From Spirochaetaceae bacterium bin103 (GTDB lineage: Bacteria > Spirochaetota > Spirochaetia > SZUA-6 > Bin103): 49,541 nucleotides of DNA. The stretch's first letter is position 1, and each line of letters opens with the position of its first letter. Below the pieces are notes generated by a model. That model was given only the letters and a program-made list of their open reading frames with translations. It made no database searches and was not told where the DNA came from. Shown here piece by piece: positions 18,042-28,745 of the stretch. A program made the translations under genes and the position numbers. The stretch is from positions 1-49,541 of the forward strand of contig MPNH01000043.1 of the NCBI GenBank assembly GCA_002238925.1, read 5' to 3'.

Positions 18042-19079
18042 ATGCAGGCACTGGTCCTGGAGCGGGCCGAACGGCTCGCGCTGCGTGACTTCACGGTAGC
18101 CGAGCGGCTCGGGCCGCGCGATGTGCGCGTGGCGATCCATACCGTCGGCATCTGCGGCAGCGACGTTCACTACTACCGGCACGGCCGCATCGGCCCGTTC
18201 GTGGTGCGCGAGCCGATGGTGCTCGGCCACGAGGCCGCCGGCACCGTGGTCGAGGTGGGCAGCGAAGTAACGGCCCTCAAGGTGAACGACCGCGTGACCA
18301 TGGAACCCGGCATTCCGGATCCCGACAGCCGTGCGGCGCGTCTTGGCCTGTACAACCTGGATCCCGCCGTGCGCTTCTGGGCGACGCCCCCGGTGCACGG
18401 CGTGCTGCGCCCGACGGTAGTGCATCCGGCGGCGTTCACGTTCAGGATTCCCGAACGGATCAGTTTTGCGGAGGCGGCGATGGTGGAACCGCTGGCGGTG
18501 GGCATGCACGCCGCCGCCAAGGCGCGCATCGTGCCCGGTGACGTGGCGGTGGTGCTCGGCGCCGGCCCGATCGGCATGGTTACCGCCCTGGCGGCGCTGG
18601 CCGGTGGCTGCAGCCGCATCGTCATCGCGGACGTTGTGGCCGCCAAGCTGGAGTTGGCTGCCGCGCTCGGGCCGGTGGTGCCGGTGCTGGCCGGCCGCGA
18701 GTCGCCGGGCGAGGTGGCGCGCACGCTGACCGGTGGCTGGGGTGCGGACATCGTGTTCGAGTGCAGCGGCGCGGCCGCCGCGGCCGCCGCCGTCGTGGAG
18801 CCGTTGCGCCCCGGCGGCAGCGCGGTGCTGGTCGGCATGCCGGGCGAGCCGGTCGCATTCGACGTGGTGGCCGCGCAGGTGAAGGAGGCGCGCGTAGAGA
18901 CGGTGTTCCGCTACGCCCGCGTCTATCCGCGGGCACTCGCGCTGATGGAGAGCGGCGCCATCGACGTGCGCCCGCTCATTACCGACACGTTTCCGTTCGC
19001 CGACAGCGTGGCGGCATTCGAATTCGCCGCCGCCATGCCGGAGCGCAGCGTGAAGGCTCAGATCACCGTCGCACCGTAG
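18042..19079 (+). CDS. Zinc-type medium-chain dehydrogenase, sorbitol/xylitol dehydrogenase-like
   Basis: A protein of 345 residues. Catalytic zinc ligands are Cys38 ([10 protein letters not shown]), His63/Glu64 (GHEAAG) and probably Glu149 ([12 protein letters not shown]). The nucleotide fold has [17 protein letters not shown] and an Asp in [11 protein letters not shown], which favours NAD+. The lobe that in many family members carries four structural-zinc cysteines reads [19 protein letters not shown], with no cysteine, so the structural zinc is absent, as in some polyol dehydrogenases. It is likely to oxidise a polyol or sugar and is probably co-transcribed with the aldolase upstream. Confidence 0.9.
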   Translation: MQALVLERAERLALRDFTVAERLGPRDVRVAIHTVGICGSDVHYYRHGRIGPFVVREPMVLGHEAAGTVVEVGSEVTALKVNDRVTMEPGIPDPDSRAARLGLYNLDPAVRFWATPPVHGVLRPTVVHPAAFTFRIPERISFAEAAMVEPLAVGMHAAAKARIVPGDVAVVLGAGPIGMVTALAALAGGCSRIVIADVVAAKLELAAALGPVVPVLAGRESPGEVARTLTGGWGADIVFECSGAAAAAAAVVEPLRPGGSAVLVGMPGEPVAFDVVAAQVKEARVETVFRYARVYPRALALMESGAIDVRPLITDTFPFADSVAAFEFAAAMPERSVKAQITVAP

Positions 19080-19104
19080 CGAGCCGAGCGGCGGGCGGTG
19101 GAGG

Positions 19105-20738
<1,634 letters not shown>

Positions 20739-20742
<4 letters not shown>

Positions 20743-21398
20743 GGTCCCTGTTTGCGCCGGCTCATCATCCTGGCAACGTCGTCCCGCCACTGCTGCCGTT
20801 CGTGATCGGGGCGGTGGCCGCTCAGCTCGTCGAGCAACGCAAGCGCCTGGCCGTGGTTGCACTCGATCAGGTTATTCGCCGCCAAGCGGTTCGGCGCGCC
20901 CGCCTTCAGGTCCCAGTGAAACGTGTGCAGCAGCCGATCGATCAGCATCATCCTGGCGCGTGTTCCGTCCGCGCGCGGGTACGCCGCCGCGAAGGTGCGG
21001 AACGCGGTCACCGCCTTGCCGCCGAACAGCCGCCGCTTGGTCCAGCTTGCATGGTACTCGTGCCACGAGATTGCCCACCCACAATCGGTCTCCGGGCAGG
21101 GCTGCGGCGCGTCCGGCGCCACGCCGGTGACCGGCTGCCGAAGCGTGAACTCGCCGGCGCATTCCGGACAGCGCAAGCGCCCGGTGCTCACCAGCAGGAT
21201 GCTCTCGCAGCGCAACAACAGCGCCATGCCGACATCATCCACCACAGCAGCATCGGCCAGCCCGTCCGCTTCACTCCGGTACAGACGCCGCAGACGGCGC
21301 GGCAGGATGCGGGGCGCCCAGCGGAGGCGCGGACCGGGGCCCTGCTCAGCGGCGTCCGGCGGGGGCTGTCGGTCGCCGTTTACACCAGGGCGGCTCAC
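20739..21398 (-). CDS. Uncharacterised protein with two Cys pairs (zinc-ribbon-like)
   Basis: A protein of 219 residues if it starts at GTG 21398, the best in-frame start I see; no strong ribosome site supports it. It contains LRCPECAGEF and, 20 residues on, CPETDCGW, which could bind one zinc. The following part (SWHEYHASWTKRRLFGGKAV, LIDRLLHTFHWDL, RLAANNLIECN) resembles hypothetical proteins I recall from metagenomic genomes, without a known function. The stop overlaps the GTG of the methyltransferase gene, so the two are coupled and may act together. Confidence 0.6.
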
Positions 21399-21542
21399 TC
21401 GTTGCGCCTGCCGGCGGGGCGGGCGCCATACGCGGCCGTGTGCCGGTAGCGCCTTGTGGCTACCGTGCTGTTCTGCTGCTCTGCAACCGCCGAATGAATC
21501 ACTGAGCCGAGCCCCTTGGTACCGCGGGGCGCCGATGTGCGG

Positions 21543-21571
21543 GGGAGCCTGCCCGAAGTGGGCAGGCTCCC
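21543..21571 (-). terminator. Perfect 12-bp hairpin downstream of the lipoprotein gene
   Basis: GGGAGCCTGCCC and GGGCAGGCTCCC flank the 5-base loop GAAGT, starting 6 bases after the lipoprotein stop. There is no clear T tract, so it may be a Rho-independent terminator of weak type or an mRNA-stabilising stem. It also separates this operon from the gene at 20739-21398. Confidence 0.65.
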
Positions 21572-21576
21572 GTCTG

Positions 21577-24500
21577 CTACTCGGCGCTGACCACGTACAG
21601 ATCGACGAAATGCACCGGCCCACCGAGCGCGCGCAGCGCGATCGTGTCGGCGGCCATCGCCGAAACCTCGCCGGAGGCCATTACCTTGAATTGCTCGGCT
21701 CCATCGACGAATACCGAGATCGATCCGGCGCACGACCCGGGCGCCGCCATCGGCGGGCAGTCGCCGGGCTGAAAGAGCGCCTCGACCGTCACCTCGCTGT
21801 TCAGCGAACGCGCGATCTTGGTGCTGTTCAACCACATCAGCCGATTCCCGTCGAGCGACTGGTAGAGCTGCACGTGCGCGTGGTCGGTGTCGTAAAAGCC
21901 GACCTCCTGCGTGATCCACACCAGGTAGGAGTTGCCGTAGTTCCAGGTGTTGGCCGACACCGGCGTCCCGGAAGCGAGGAAGTGCAGCCCCATGCCGGTG
22001 CGCGCGGACGCATCCGCGTGCGCGGTTACCCCATACAGGGTTGCCCCGTCCGCCTGCGGCACGCCGGCGATGGCGAACTTCGCATGGGTGGCCCCCGGGT
22101 CGGTCTGGCTGACCCGCCCGCCGGCCACCGTCCACGCACCCTCATCGGGCTGTGCGGCGCCGCCGCCAAAGCCGTTCACTGCTCTGCTGCCGGCCGGTGC
22201 GGCCAGCAGCTCGTCGCGCATCAACTCCGCCGCGGTGCGGACCCGATGGCCCAGGCTGCGCGTCGTGATCACGATCATGCCGTCCGTCCGCGCCTGGAAC
22301 GAAACCGCGTAGGCTTCGCCGCCGATGCCGACGTTGGAGACGACCAGCGTATCGCGCGCCACCGCCGTGACGGCGGGCGCGGACAGGTCGACGGCCGGCA
22401 TGATGCCGTCGGCGGTGGCGTATACCTTCTCGGCCACGCCGGTGTTGCCGCTCTCGTGGCGCAGGCGCACGGCGTAGTCCTTCATGCCGTAACCGATTCC
22501 GGAGATGTAGATCGAGTCCGGTCCCGCCACCGACACGGTTGCCGAGTCCAGGTCCAACCGGCGCATGTCCAGATCGCCGGGAATCCTCACGCCGCCCATG
22601 GGCGCCAACTCCAGTTTCAGGGCTTCAATCTCCGCCCGCGCGGCTGCGGCCTCTGCCCTGGCCGCGGCTGCCGCTGCTTCGGCGGCGGCGACTGCCGCAT
22701 CCGCGGAAGCACGAGCCGCGGCAACGGTGGACGCGGCATCCTCCCGCGCGGCTGCCACCAATTCGTCGGCGGTCGGCGGCAACTGCACCGGACGGATGCC
22801 GACCACCTCCAGGCGATTGTCGCCGGCGTACCGGAGTTGCCCGGAGTAGCCGGTATTGCCCACGCCCACGTAAGCGACATCGAGGATGTCAGGTTCGACC
22901 AGGGTGAGCTCGGTCTGCGACAGATCGACCGAGTCGGGGATCAGTTTGCCGCTCGGGCCGAAGATGCTTTCCACCGTGGCGGTGGTTCCGCCCCGATACC
23001 GCAACAGCGCCGAGTAGGTGTCTCCCGCGTAGCGAATCGACGAGATATAGACCGACTCCGGGCCGGCCAGGGAAGCCTGGGCGGCGTCGAGATTCAGCAA
23101 TCCGGGATCGATCTGTGCGGCGGAGATCATCACCACGCTCGGGCGGTACGCCTCGGCCATCAGCATGTCCACCTTTTCCTGGGCGCCGGCCAGGGCGGTG
23201 CGCGCCTCGGCGATGGCGGTAGCAGACTCCGCTTCGACGGCGGCCAGCCGCTCCTCGGCCGCCGCCACCGCGGCGCGTGCGGCGTCCGCGTCGGCGCGCG
23301 CCGCGGCGACGCTGGCCGCGGCCTCTGCTTCGGTCTGCGCCATCAGCTCCTCGGGTGTCGGCGGCAGCATGACCTGCTTCAGGTTGATTACCTCGAAGCG
23401 ATTGTCGCCGGCGTAACGGAGTTGCCCCGAGTAGCCGGTGCCGCCCACGCCCACGTTGGCGACGTCGAGCACGTCGGGAGCAATCAGGGACAGCACGGTG
23501 TGCGACAGGTCTACCGAGTCGGGGATCCGTTTCCCGGCTGCGCCGAATACCTTGTCGAGGGTGGCGGTGGTGCCGCCGCGGTAGCGCATCAAGGCCGAGT
23601 AGGTCTCGCCCCCGTACCCGATCCCGGTGATATAGATCGACTCGGGGCCGGCGAGGGAAACCCGGGCGCCGTCCAGATTCAGCAGACCGGGGTCGATCTG
23701 ACCGGCGGACACCATCACGGCGCTCGGCCGGTGTGCTTCCGCCATTATCATGTCCATCTTGTCGCGGGCGTCGTCCAGGGCGTTCTGCGCGTCGGCCACG
23801 TCCGCGGCCGCCTCGTCCTGCACGGCGGCCAGCCGCGCCTCGGCGGCTGCGACCGCGGCATCCGCGGCAGCGCGCGCCTCGGCGATGGCCGCGTCGGCCC
23901 GCGCCTCGGCGGCGGCCACCAGTTCCTCCGCCGTCGGCGGCAGTGTTACCACGCGGATGTTCGCGACTTCCACGCGGTTGCCGCCGGCGTAACGCAGCTG
24001 CCCGCTGTAGCCGCGGCCATCGACGCCGACGAAGGCGACTTCCAGGGTATCCGGCGCCACCAGCTTCAACTCGGTGTGGGTCAGGTCGACCGAGTCCGGA
24101 ATCAGTTTCCCGGCCGAGCCGAAGATGTTTTCCACCGTGGCGGTGGTTCCGCCCCGGTAGCGCAACAGCGTCGAGTAGGTGGCGTCCCCATAGCCGATCG
24201 AGGAGATGTAGATCGACTCCGGACCTGCCAGGTAGACTCGTGCGTCGTCGAAGTTCAGCAGGCCGGGGTCGATCTGCTCGGCGCCGATCATCACGGCGCT
24301 GGCGCGGTACGCCTCGGCGCTCATCATGTCGGCCTTTTCGCGCGCGTGTGCCGCGGCCGCCTGCGCATCGGCGAGTGCAGCCTGCGCATCGTCGGCGGCA
24401 GCGCTGGACTCCGCCTCGAGTCCGGCAATCTGTTCTTGCGCCGCATCGGCCGCTGCCTGCGCGTCGCCGGCTGCCTGCTGCGCCTGGCCGGTGGCGGCCT

Positions 24501-24738
24501 GTGCATCGGCCACCTCTGCCTCCAGAGCCGCCACCTCTGCCTGCAGGGCCGCGACCTGTTCTTCGGTGGTCATCTCATCGGATTCGACTTCCACCGCCAT
24601 CCCGGCCGGACTCACACAGCTGGCAAGCGTGGCAAGCGCGCCGGCAACGGCAAGCAGTACCGAGAGATGCAACCTGCGAAGCAGAGCACCGAGAGTTGTC
24701 CATTTTCCTAGATCACCGGATGCCATGTCGCGTATCAT
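21577..24738 (-). CDS. Large modular lipoprotein: coiled coils alternating with four repeated modules
   Basis: A protein of 1053 residues from ATG 24738 (ATG 24726 also possible). A signal peptide with hydrophobic core LSVLLAVAGALATLASC has a lipobox at 38-41, so Cys41 is probably lipidated. An Ala/Glu-rich coiled coil follows (about 55-140). Then a module of about 125 residues occurs four times (about 143-269, 336-466, 526-659, 716-836), each time with variants of IDPGLLNLDGARVSLAGPES, YSALLRYRGGTTAT, KLIPDSVDLS and YSGQLRYAGDNR. The modules are separated by further Ala-rich coiled coils, and the fourth is the most diverged. The last 190 residues (SYLVWITQEVGFYDTDHAHV, ISVFVDGAEQFKVM, DTIALRALGG) look like a LamG-type jelly roll. 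The gene lies 48 bp after the ABC exporter genes. I know no named family for the repeated module; the function is unknown. Confidence 0.8.
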   Translation of the reverse strand: MIRDMASGDLGKWTTLGALLRRLHLSVLLAVAGALATLASCVSPAGMAVEVESDEMTTEEQVAALQAEVAALEAEVADAQAATGQAQQAAGDAQAAADAAQEQIAGLEAESSAAADDAQAALADAQAAAAHAREKADMMSAEAYRASAVMIGAEQIDPGLLNFDDARVYLAGPESIYISSIGYGDATYSTLLRYRGGTTATVENIFGSAGKLIPDSVDLTHTELKLVAPDTLEVAFVGVDGRGYSGQLRYAGGNRVEVANIRVVTLPPTAEELVAAAEARADAAIAEARAAADAAVAAAEARLAAVQDEAAADVADAQNALDDARDKMDMIMAEAHRPSAVMVSAGQIDPGLLNLDGARVSLAGPESIYITGIGYGGETYSALMRYRGGTTATLDKVFGAAGKRIPDSVDLSHTVLSLIAPDVLDVANVGVGGTGYSGQLRYAGDNRFEVINLKQVMLPPTPEELMAQTEAEAAASVAAARADADAARAAVAAAEERLAAVEAESATAIAEARTALAGAQEKVDMLMAEAYRPSVVMISAAQIDPGLLNLDAAQASLAGPESVYISSIRYAGDTYSALLRYRGGTTATVESIFGPSGKLIPDSVDLSQTELTLVEPDILDVAYVGVGNTGYSGQLRYAGDNRLEVVGIRPVQLPPTADELVAAAREDAASTVAAARASADAAVAAAEAAAAAARAEAAAARAEIEALKLELAPMGGVRIPGDLDMRRLDLDSATVSVAGPDSIYISGIGYGMKDYAVRLRHESGNTGVAEKVYATADGIMPAVDLSAPAVTAVARDTLVVSNVGIGGEAYAVSFQARTDGMIVITTRSLGHRVRTAAELMRDELLAAPAGSRAVNGFGGGAAQPDEGAWTVAGGRVSQTDPGATHAKFAIAGVPQADGATLYGVTAHADASARTGMGLHFLASGTPVSANTWNYGNSYLVWITQEVGFYDTDHAHVQLYQSLDGNRLMWLNSTKIARSLNSEVTVEALFQPGDCPPMAAPGSCAGSISVFVDGAEQFKVMASGEVSAMAADTIALRALGGPVHFVDLYVVSAE
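22760..24310 (-). repeat. About 575-585-bp coding repeats of the lipoprotein modules
   Basis: Three close copies can be aligned at the GCCGGCGTA sequence beginning near 22823, 23409 and 23983. The fourth module (22230-22590) has lost most nucleotide identity. The repeats encode one module plus one coiled-coil linker each. Confidence 0.75.
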
Positions 24739-24786
24739 TTCCGGCCCCGACACGCTTGTCAATGACCAATCCGGGTTTCTGCGCGG

Positions 24787-26664
24787 CTAGTGTGCCGGCT
24801 GTGCGGCAGTGGTGAGCTCGAACTGGCTGTGATAGATGCGCGCGTAGGTGCCGTCCATGCGGAGCAACTCGTCGTGCGAGCCGCGCTCCACCACCTCGCC
24901 GTCGTCGATCACGTAGATCACGTCGGCGCGCTGCACGGTGCTCAGCCGGTGCGCGATCACGAAGCTCGTGCGTCCGTGCAACAACTCGCCGAGCGCCGCC
25001 TGGATGAGCATCTCGGTACGCGTGTCCACGTTCGAGGTCGCCTCGTCCAGAACCAGAATACGGGGATCCTTCAGCAACGCCCGTGCTATGGACAACAGTT
25101 GGCGCTGGCCGCGGCTCAGGTTGCTCGCCCCCTCCTGCAGCATGGTGTCGTAGCCGTCGGGCAGCGCGGCAATGAACTCGTGGGCGCGTGCCCGGCGCGC
25201 CGCCGCCTCGATCTCGGCGTCGCTGGCGCCCGGGCGTCCGTAGCTGATGTTGTGCCGAATGGTGTCGGCAAACAGGAACGTGTCCTGCAACACGATGCTG
25301 ATGACGCTGCGCAGGCTGTCCTGCGTGACGCCGCGTATGTCCTGTCCGTCGATGGACACCGCCCCCGCCTGCACGTCGTAGAAACGCTCGAGCAGGCTGA
25401 TGATGGTGGTCTTGCCTGCTCCGGTGGTGCCGACCAGAGCGACCGTGCGGCCCGGTTCGGCGACCAGGTTCATGCCCTTGAGGACCGGCGTGTCCGGGTC
25501 GTAGGCGAAATGCACGTCCTTGAATTCGACTCTGCCCTCGGTAACCGCCAGCGGTTTCGCGTCCGCGCGGTCGCGCACCTGCGGCTCCAGGTCCAGCAGT
25601 TCGAAGATGCGCTCGGCGCCCGCGATGGAGGACTGCAGCATTGCCCAGAGCATCGATATGGAACGCACCGGCTCGAAGAAGCGCCGCTCGTACTGCAGGA
25701 ACGCCACGATCACCCCTATGGTGACCAGTTCCAGGCTGGCCAGGTAGCCGCCGTACGCAAGCACCACTGCAATGCCGATGCCGCTGATGATGTCCATGGT
25801 GGGGGCGAACGCGGCGGTGAGCGACTCCGCTCCCACGTTGGCGTCGCGGTTGGCGCGGTTCAGCTGCCGGAAACTCTGCGAGTTCCACGACTGCCGGTTG
25901 AATGCCTGCGCCACCTTGGCGCCGGAAATGTTCTGCTCCAACTCGGTGCTGACACCGCTGATCGTGGTGCGCGTCTTGCGGAACGCGGAGCGGGCGCGCT
26001 TCGAGAACAGCGCCGTGCTCAGGTACATCAGCGGCAGCAGCGAGAAGGTGGCCAGAGCCAGCCGCCAGTTGAGCCACAGCATCCCGATCAGGATGGCGAT
26101 CAGCAGCAGGAAGCTGGACACCAGCCGCGACAGGCCCATGCCGACCACGCGGTTGATCACATCGGTGTCGTTGACCAGCCGCGACAGCAGGTCGCCGGCC
26201 TCGTTGCGGTCGAAGTAGCTCAGCGAAAGTTGGTGCACCTTGCTCATGATCTGGGCGCGCATGCGCAGCAGCATGCGCTGGCCCACCGCGGCCAGGGCGT
26301 AACGGCTGGCGGCGTTGGTCAGCCAGCCGACCAGGAACAGCACCAGCACCAGCACCATTGCCACGGTCAGGTGCCGGGCGGCGGTGCCGCGTTCGGACAG
26401 GTCGGCGAGGTACTCCGTGAGGTGATCCACGGCCACGGCGATGTAGATCGGCGCCGCCGCCTGGGCCACGGCGGAGATGGCTGCCAGGGCCACCACCAGG
26501 AACAGGGTCCAGCGCATGTCGCTCATGTAGCGGAACATGCGCCGCAGCGTTTCGCTGACTCGCGCGGCGCCCTGGTCGTCGCTCTGGAAGCCGAACGGGC
26601 TCATGCCCATGCGTCCACGCCCGGGCCCGGGCCCCATCGGCGTTTGCTTGCGGGCGTCGCTCAT
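24787..26664 (-). CDS. ABC half-exporter, subunit with canonical Walker B and H-loop
   Basis: A protein of 625 residues. The N-terminus is Gly/Pro/Met-rich (MSDARKQTPMGPGPGRGRMG), followed by a six-helix membrane domain to about residue 340 and a nucleotide-binding domain with Walker A GTTGAGKTT. Walker B is ILVLDEATSNVD and the H-loop FVIAHRLSTV, both canonical, but the signature reads LSRGQ instead of LSGGQ. With the upstream partner, which has degenerate Walker B and H-loop but a perfect signature, this gives one working and one degenerate ATP site. That is the pattern of heterodimeric exporters such as TM287/288 and BmrCD. Its ATG overlaps the partner's stop (26661-26664). It probably exports a drug-like or lipid substrate. 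Confidence 0.92.
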   Translation of the reverse strand: MSDARKQTPMGPGPGRGRMGMSPFGFQSDDQGAARVSETLRRMFRYMSDMRWTLFLVVALAAISAVAQAAAPIYIAVAVDHLTEYLADLSERGTAARHLTVAMVLVLVLFLVGWLTNAASRYALAAVGQRMLLRMRAQIMSKVHQLSLSYFDRNEAGDLLSRLVNDTDVINRVVGMGLSRLVSSFLLLIAILIGMLWLNWRLALATFSLLPLMYLSTALFSKRARSAFRKTRTTISGVSTELEQNISGAKVAQAFNRQSWNSQSFRQLNRANRDANVGAESLTAAFAPTMDIISGIGIAVVLAYGGYLASLELVTIGVIVAFLQYERRFFEPVRSISMLWAMLQSSIAGAERIFELLDLEPQVRDRADAKPLAVTEGRVEFKDVHFAYDPDTPVLKGMNLVAEPGRTVALVGTTGAGKTTIISLLERFYDVQAGAVSIDGQDIRGVTQDSLRSVISIVLQDTFLFADTIRHNISYGRPGASDAEIEAAARRARAHEFIAALPDGYDTMLQEGASNLSRGQRQLLSIARALLKDPRILVLDEATSNVDTRTEMLIQAALGELLHGRTSFVIAHRLSTVQRADVIYVIDDGEVVERGSHDELLRMDGTYARIYHSQFELTTAAQPAH

Positions 26665-28445
26665 GGCGTGACCTCCTCGGTCGCAGGGCGGCGGACCGGT
26701 GATTCGTGCTCGGAGAGTTGCGCGTAGAAGATCTCGGCATACAGCGCGTTGTTGTCGAGCAATTCCTCGTGGGTGCCGAACCCGGCGACGCGGCCCTGGT
26801 GGAGCAGCACCACCCGGTCGGCGGCGAGCACCGTGTTCATGCGGCTGGCGATGACGAACGACAGGCGGTCGCGTTTCAGCTTTTCGATGGCGGCGCGGAT
26901 CCTGACCTCGGTTTCGTAGTCGACGTTGCTGGTACTGTCGTCGAAGATCAGAACGCGCGGTTCGATGAGCAACGCGCGGGCGATGGCGATGCGCTGCTTC
27001 TGGCCGCCCGAGAGGGTGACGCCGCGCTCGCCAACCTCGGAGTGATAGCCGTTCGGGAACGAACTGATGAACTCGTGCGCGGCGGCCGCCCGGGCGGCCG
27101 CGGTCACCTGTTCCTCGGTCGCGTCGGGCCGCCCGTAGGCGATGTTTTCGCGGATGGTGCCGCCGAACAGCGTGGTTTCCTCCAGCACGATGCCGATCTG
27201 GCGGCGCAGGGACTCCAGTGTCACATCGCGAATGTCGACCCCGTCGATGCTGATGCGGCCCTCGGTTACATCGTAGAAACGCGGAATCAGGTTGATGATG
27301 GTGCTCTTGCCGGAGCCGGTGCCGCCCACGATGGCGATGGTCTCGGCGGCGCCGGTGGCAAACGTGACGTCCTCCAGGACCGGGGCACCGAGGCCGAAGT
27401 ACCGGAAGCCGACGCCCTCGAAGCGCACTCCCTCGGCCAGCGGTTGCAGTTCGGCGGCGCCCGGGCTTTCCTTGACGTCGGACTCGGCGTCGAGGATCTC
27501 GAAGATGCGCTCGGCGCTGGCGGATGCCTGCGAGATCGACATCATGATCATGCCGAGCATGGTGATCGGGAACATCGCCACAATCAGGTAGCCCTGGAAC
27601 GCGACCAGCTCGCCGATGGAGAGCCGCTGCGCCAGGATCTGGATGCCGCCGCCCCAGGTCACCACCAGGGTGCCGAAATTGGACATTGCGAACACCAGCG
27701 GGATGGCGAGCGAGAACACGCCGGCGGCACGCATCGACTGGTCGTACAGTTCCTGGCTGGAGCCGTCGAAGCGCCGCTGCTCGCGGACGGCCCCGGTGTA
27801 CGCCTTCACCACTCGCACACCGACCAGGTTTTCCTCCAACCGGGTGTTGAGGGCGGCGATCTTCTCCTGGATGCCGCGGAAAATCGGCCGCCCCTTGCGC
27901 GCCATGAACGAAAACAGGACGAACACCGCCAGCATGACTGGCACCACGTGCAGAGCCAGCCGCCAGTTGGTGATGAACAGCAGGTAAAGGCTGCCGACTA
28001 TCAGTATCGCGGTGGTGACGATCTGGATGACGCCGGTACTGATGAAGGTGCGTACCATGTCCACGTCGCTGGTGGCGCGGGTCAGGAGCTGGCCGGTCTG
28101 GGAACGGTCGTGATAGCTGAACGACAGGCTCTGGATGTGGTCGTAAAGGGAGTTGCGCAGGTCGTAGGCCACCCCCTGGGATACCTTGGCGGCCAGTACT
28201 CCTTGCAGGTAGGTGAACAGCGAACGCAGCACCGTGACCGCGAAGATCATCAGCGAGCCGATCACGATCGCCTGCAGCCGGTCGTCGAGGATGCCGCTGT
28301 CCACCACCAGTTGGGTGATGCGCGGCACCGCCAGATTGCCGGCCGAGCTGGCCAGCAGGCAGACCAGGCTGGCGAGAGTAGCCGCCTTGTAGTGGCGCAT
28401 GAACAGCAGGCTGCGCACCAGCGCACGCAGCGCCGGCCGCCGCAC
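26661..28445 (-). CDS. ABC half-exporter, subunit with degenerate ATP site; 5' end disturbed
   Basis: A protein of 594 residues as readable from GTG 28445. The membrane domain spans about residues 10-315; Walker A GGTGSGKST and a canonical LSGGQKQR signature follow. Walker B is VLIFDDSTSNVD, with Asp in place of the catalytic Glu, and the H-loop reads FVIASRMNTV, with Ser for His, so this subunit's ATP site should be weak. Removing one copy of a 59-bp duplication just upstream joins ATG 28570 (MPPNGGPGGWSNGGGRPRG) in frame to this sequence. That start gives a Gly-rich N-tail like that of its partner and is probably ancestral. Whether GTG 28445 is used now is uncertain. Confidence 0.88.
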   Translation of the reverse strand: MRRPALRALVRSLLFMRHYKAATLASLVCLLASSAGNLAVPRITQLVVDSGILDDRLQAIVIGSLMIFAVTVLRSLFTYLQGVLAAKVSQGVAYDLRNSLYDHIQSLSFSYHDRSQTGQLLTRATSDVDMVRTFISTGVIQIVTTAILIVGSLYLLFITNWRLALHVVPVMLAVFVLFSFMARKGRPIFRGIQEKIAALNTRLEENLVGVRVVKAYTGAVREQRRFDGSSQELYDQSMRAAGVFSLAIPLVFAMSNFGTLVVTWGGGIQILAQRLSIGELVAFQGYLIVAMFPITMLGMIMMSISQASASAERIFEILDAESDVKESPGAAELQPLAEGVRFEGVGFRYFGLGAPVLEDVTFATGAAETIAIVGGTGSGKSTIINLIPRFYDVTEGRISIDGVDIRDVTLESLRRQIGIVLEETTLFGGTIRENIAYGRPDATEEQVTAAARAAAAHEFISSFPNGYHSEVGERGVTLSGGQKQRIAIARALLIEPRVLIFDDSTSNVDYETEVRIRAAIEKLKRDRLSFVIASRMNTVLAADRVVLLHQGRVAGFGTHEELLDNNALYAEIFYAQLSEHESPVRRPATEEVTP

Positions 28446-28453
28446 CCGCGGCC

Positions 28454-28555
28454 GGCCGCGCGGCCCTCCGCCCCCGTTGGACCAGCCGCCCGGCCCCGCC
28501 GCCCCGGCGCCGGGCCGCGCGGCCTCCCGCCCCCGTTGGACCAGCCGCCCGGCCC
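28454..28555. repeat. 59-bp tandem duplication at the 5' end of the ABC gene
   Basis: Bases 28454-28496 match 28513-28555 with 41 of 43 identical. The period of 59 is not a multiple of three, so the number of copies sets the reading frame between ATG 28570 and the ABC coding sequence. With two copies the ATG frame is out of register. Confidence 0.9.
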
Positions 28556-28745
28556 GCCGTTCGGTGGCATCCTACCGGCGTCCGCGCCGACGGCTCCGCC
28601 CGCGGTCCTGCCGGCGCCGCGCAAAGATCCGTTCGCGCCGGGAATACGGTCATCGCCAGCGCCGCCGCCGCCACCGCCGGACGGTCCATTGCGGTCCGGT
28701 CCGCGGGCCCGGTGCCCCGCGCCGCCCGCACGTGGCGGAAGTTGA

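Noticed and set aside
20923..24711. A 1262-residue plus-strand open frame opposite the lipoprotein gene
   Set aside because: Its composition is a shadow of the minus-strand repeats; the minus strand has a signal peptide, lipobox and regular modules.
24739..24786. A separate promoter before the lipoprotein gene (TTGACA near 24760)
   Set aside because: The matching -10 candidate overlaps the start codons and the spacing is 19, so it would need a leaderless transcript; too weak to list.
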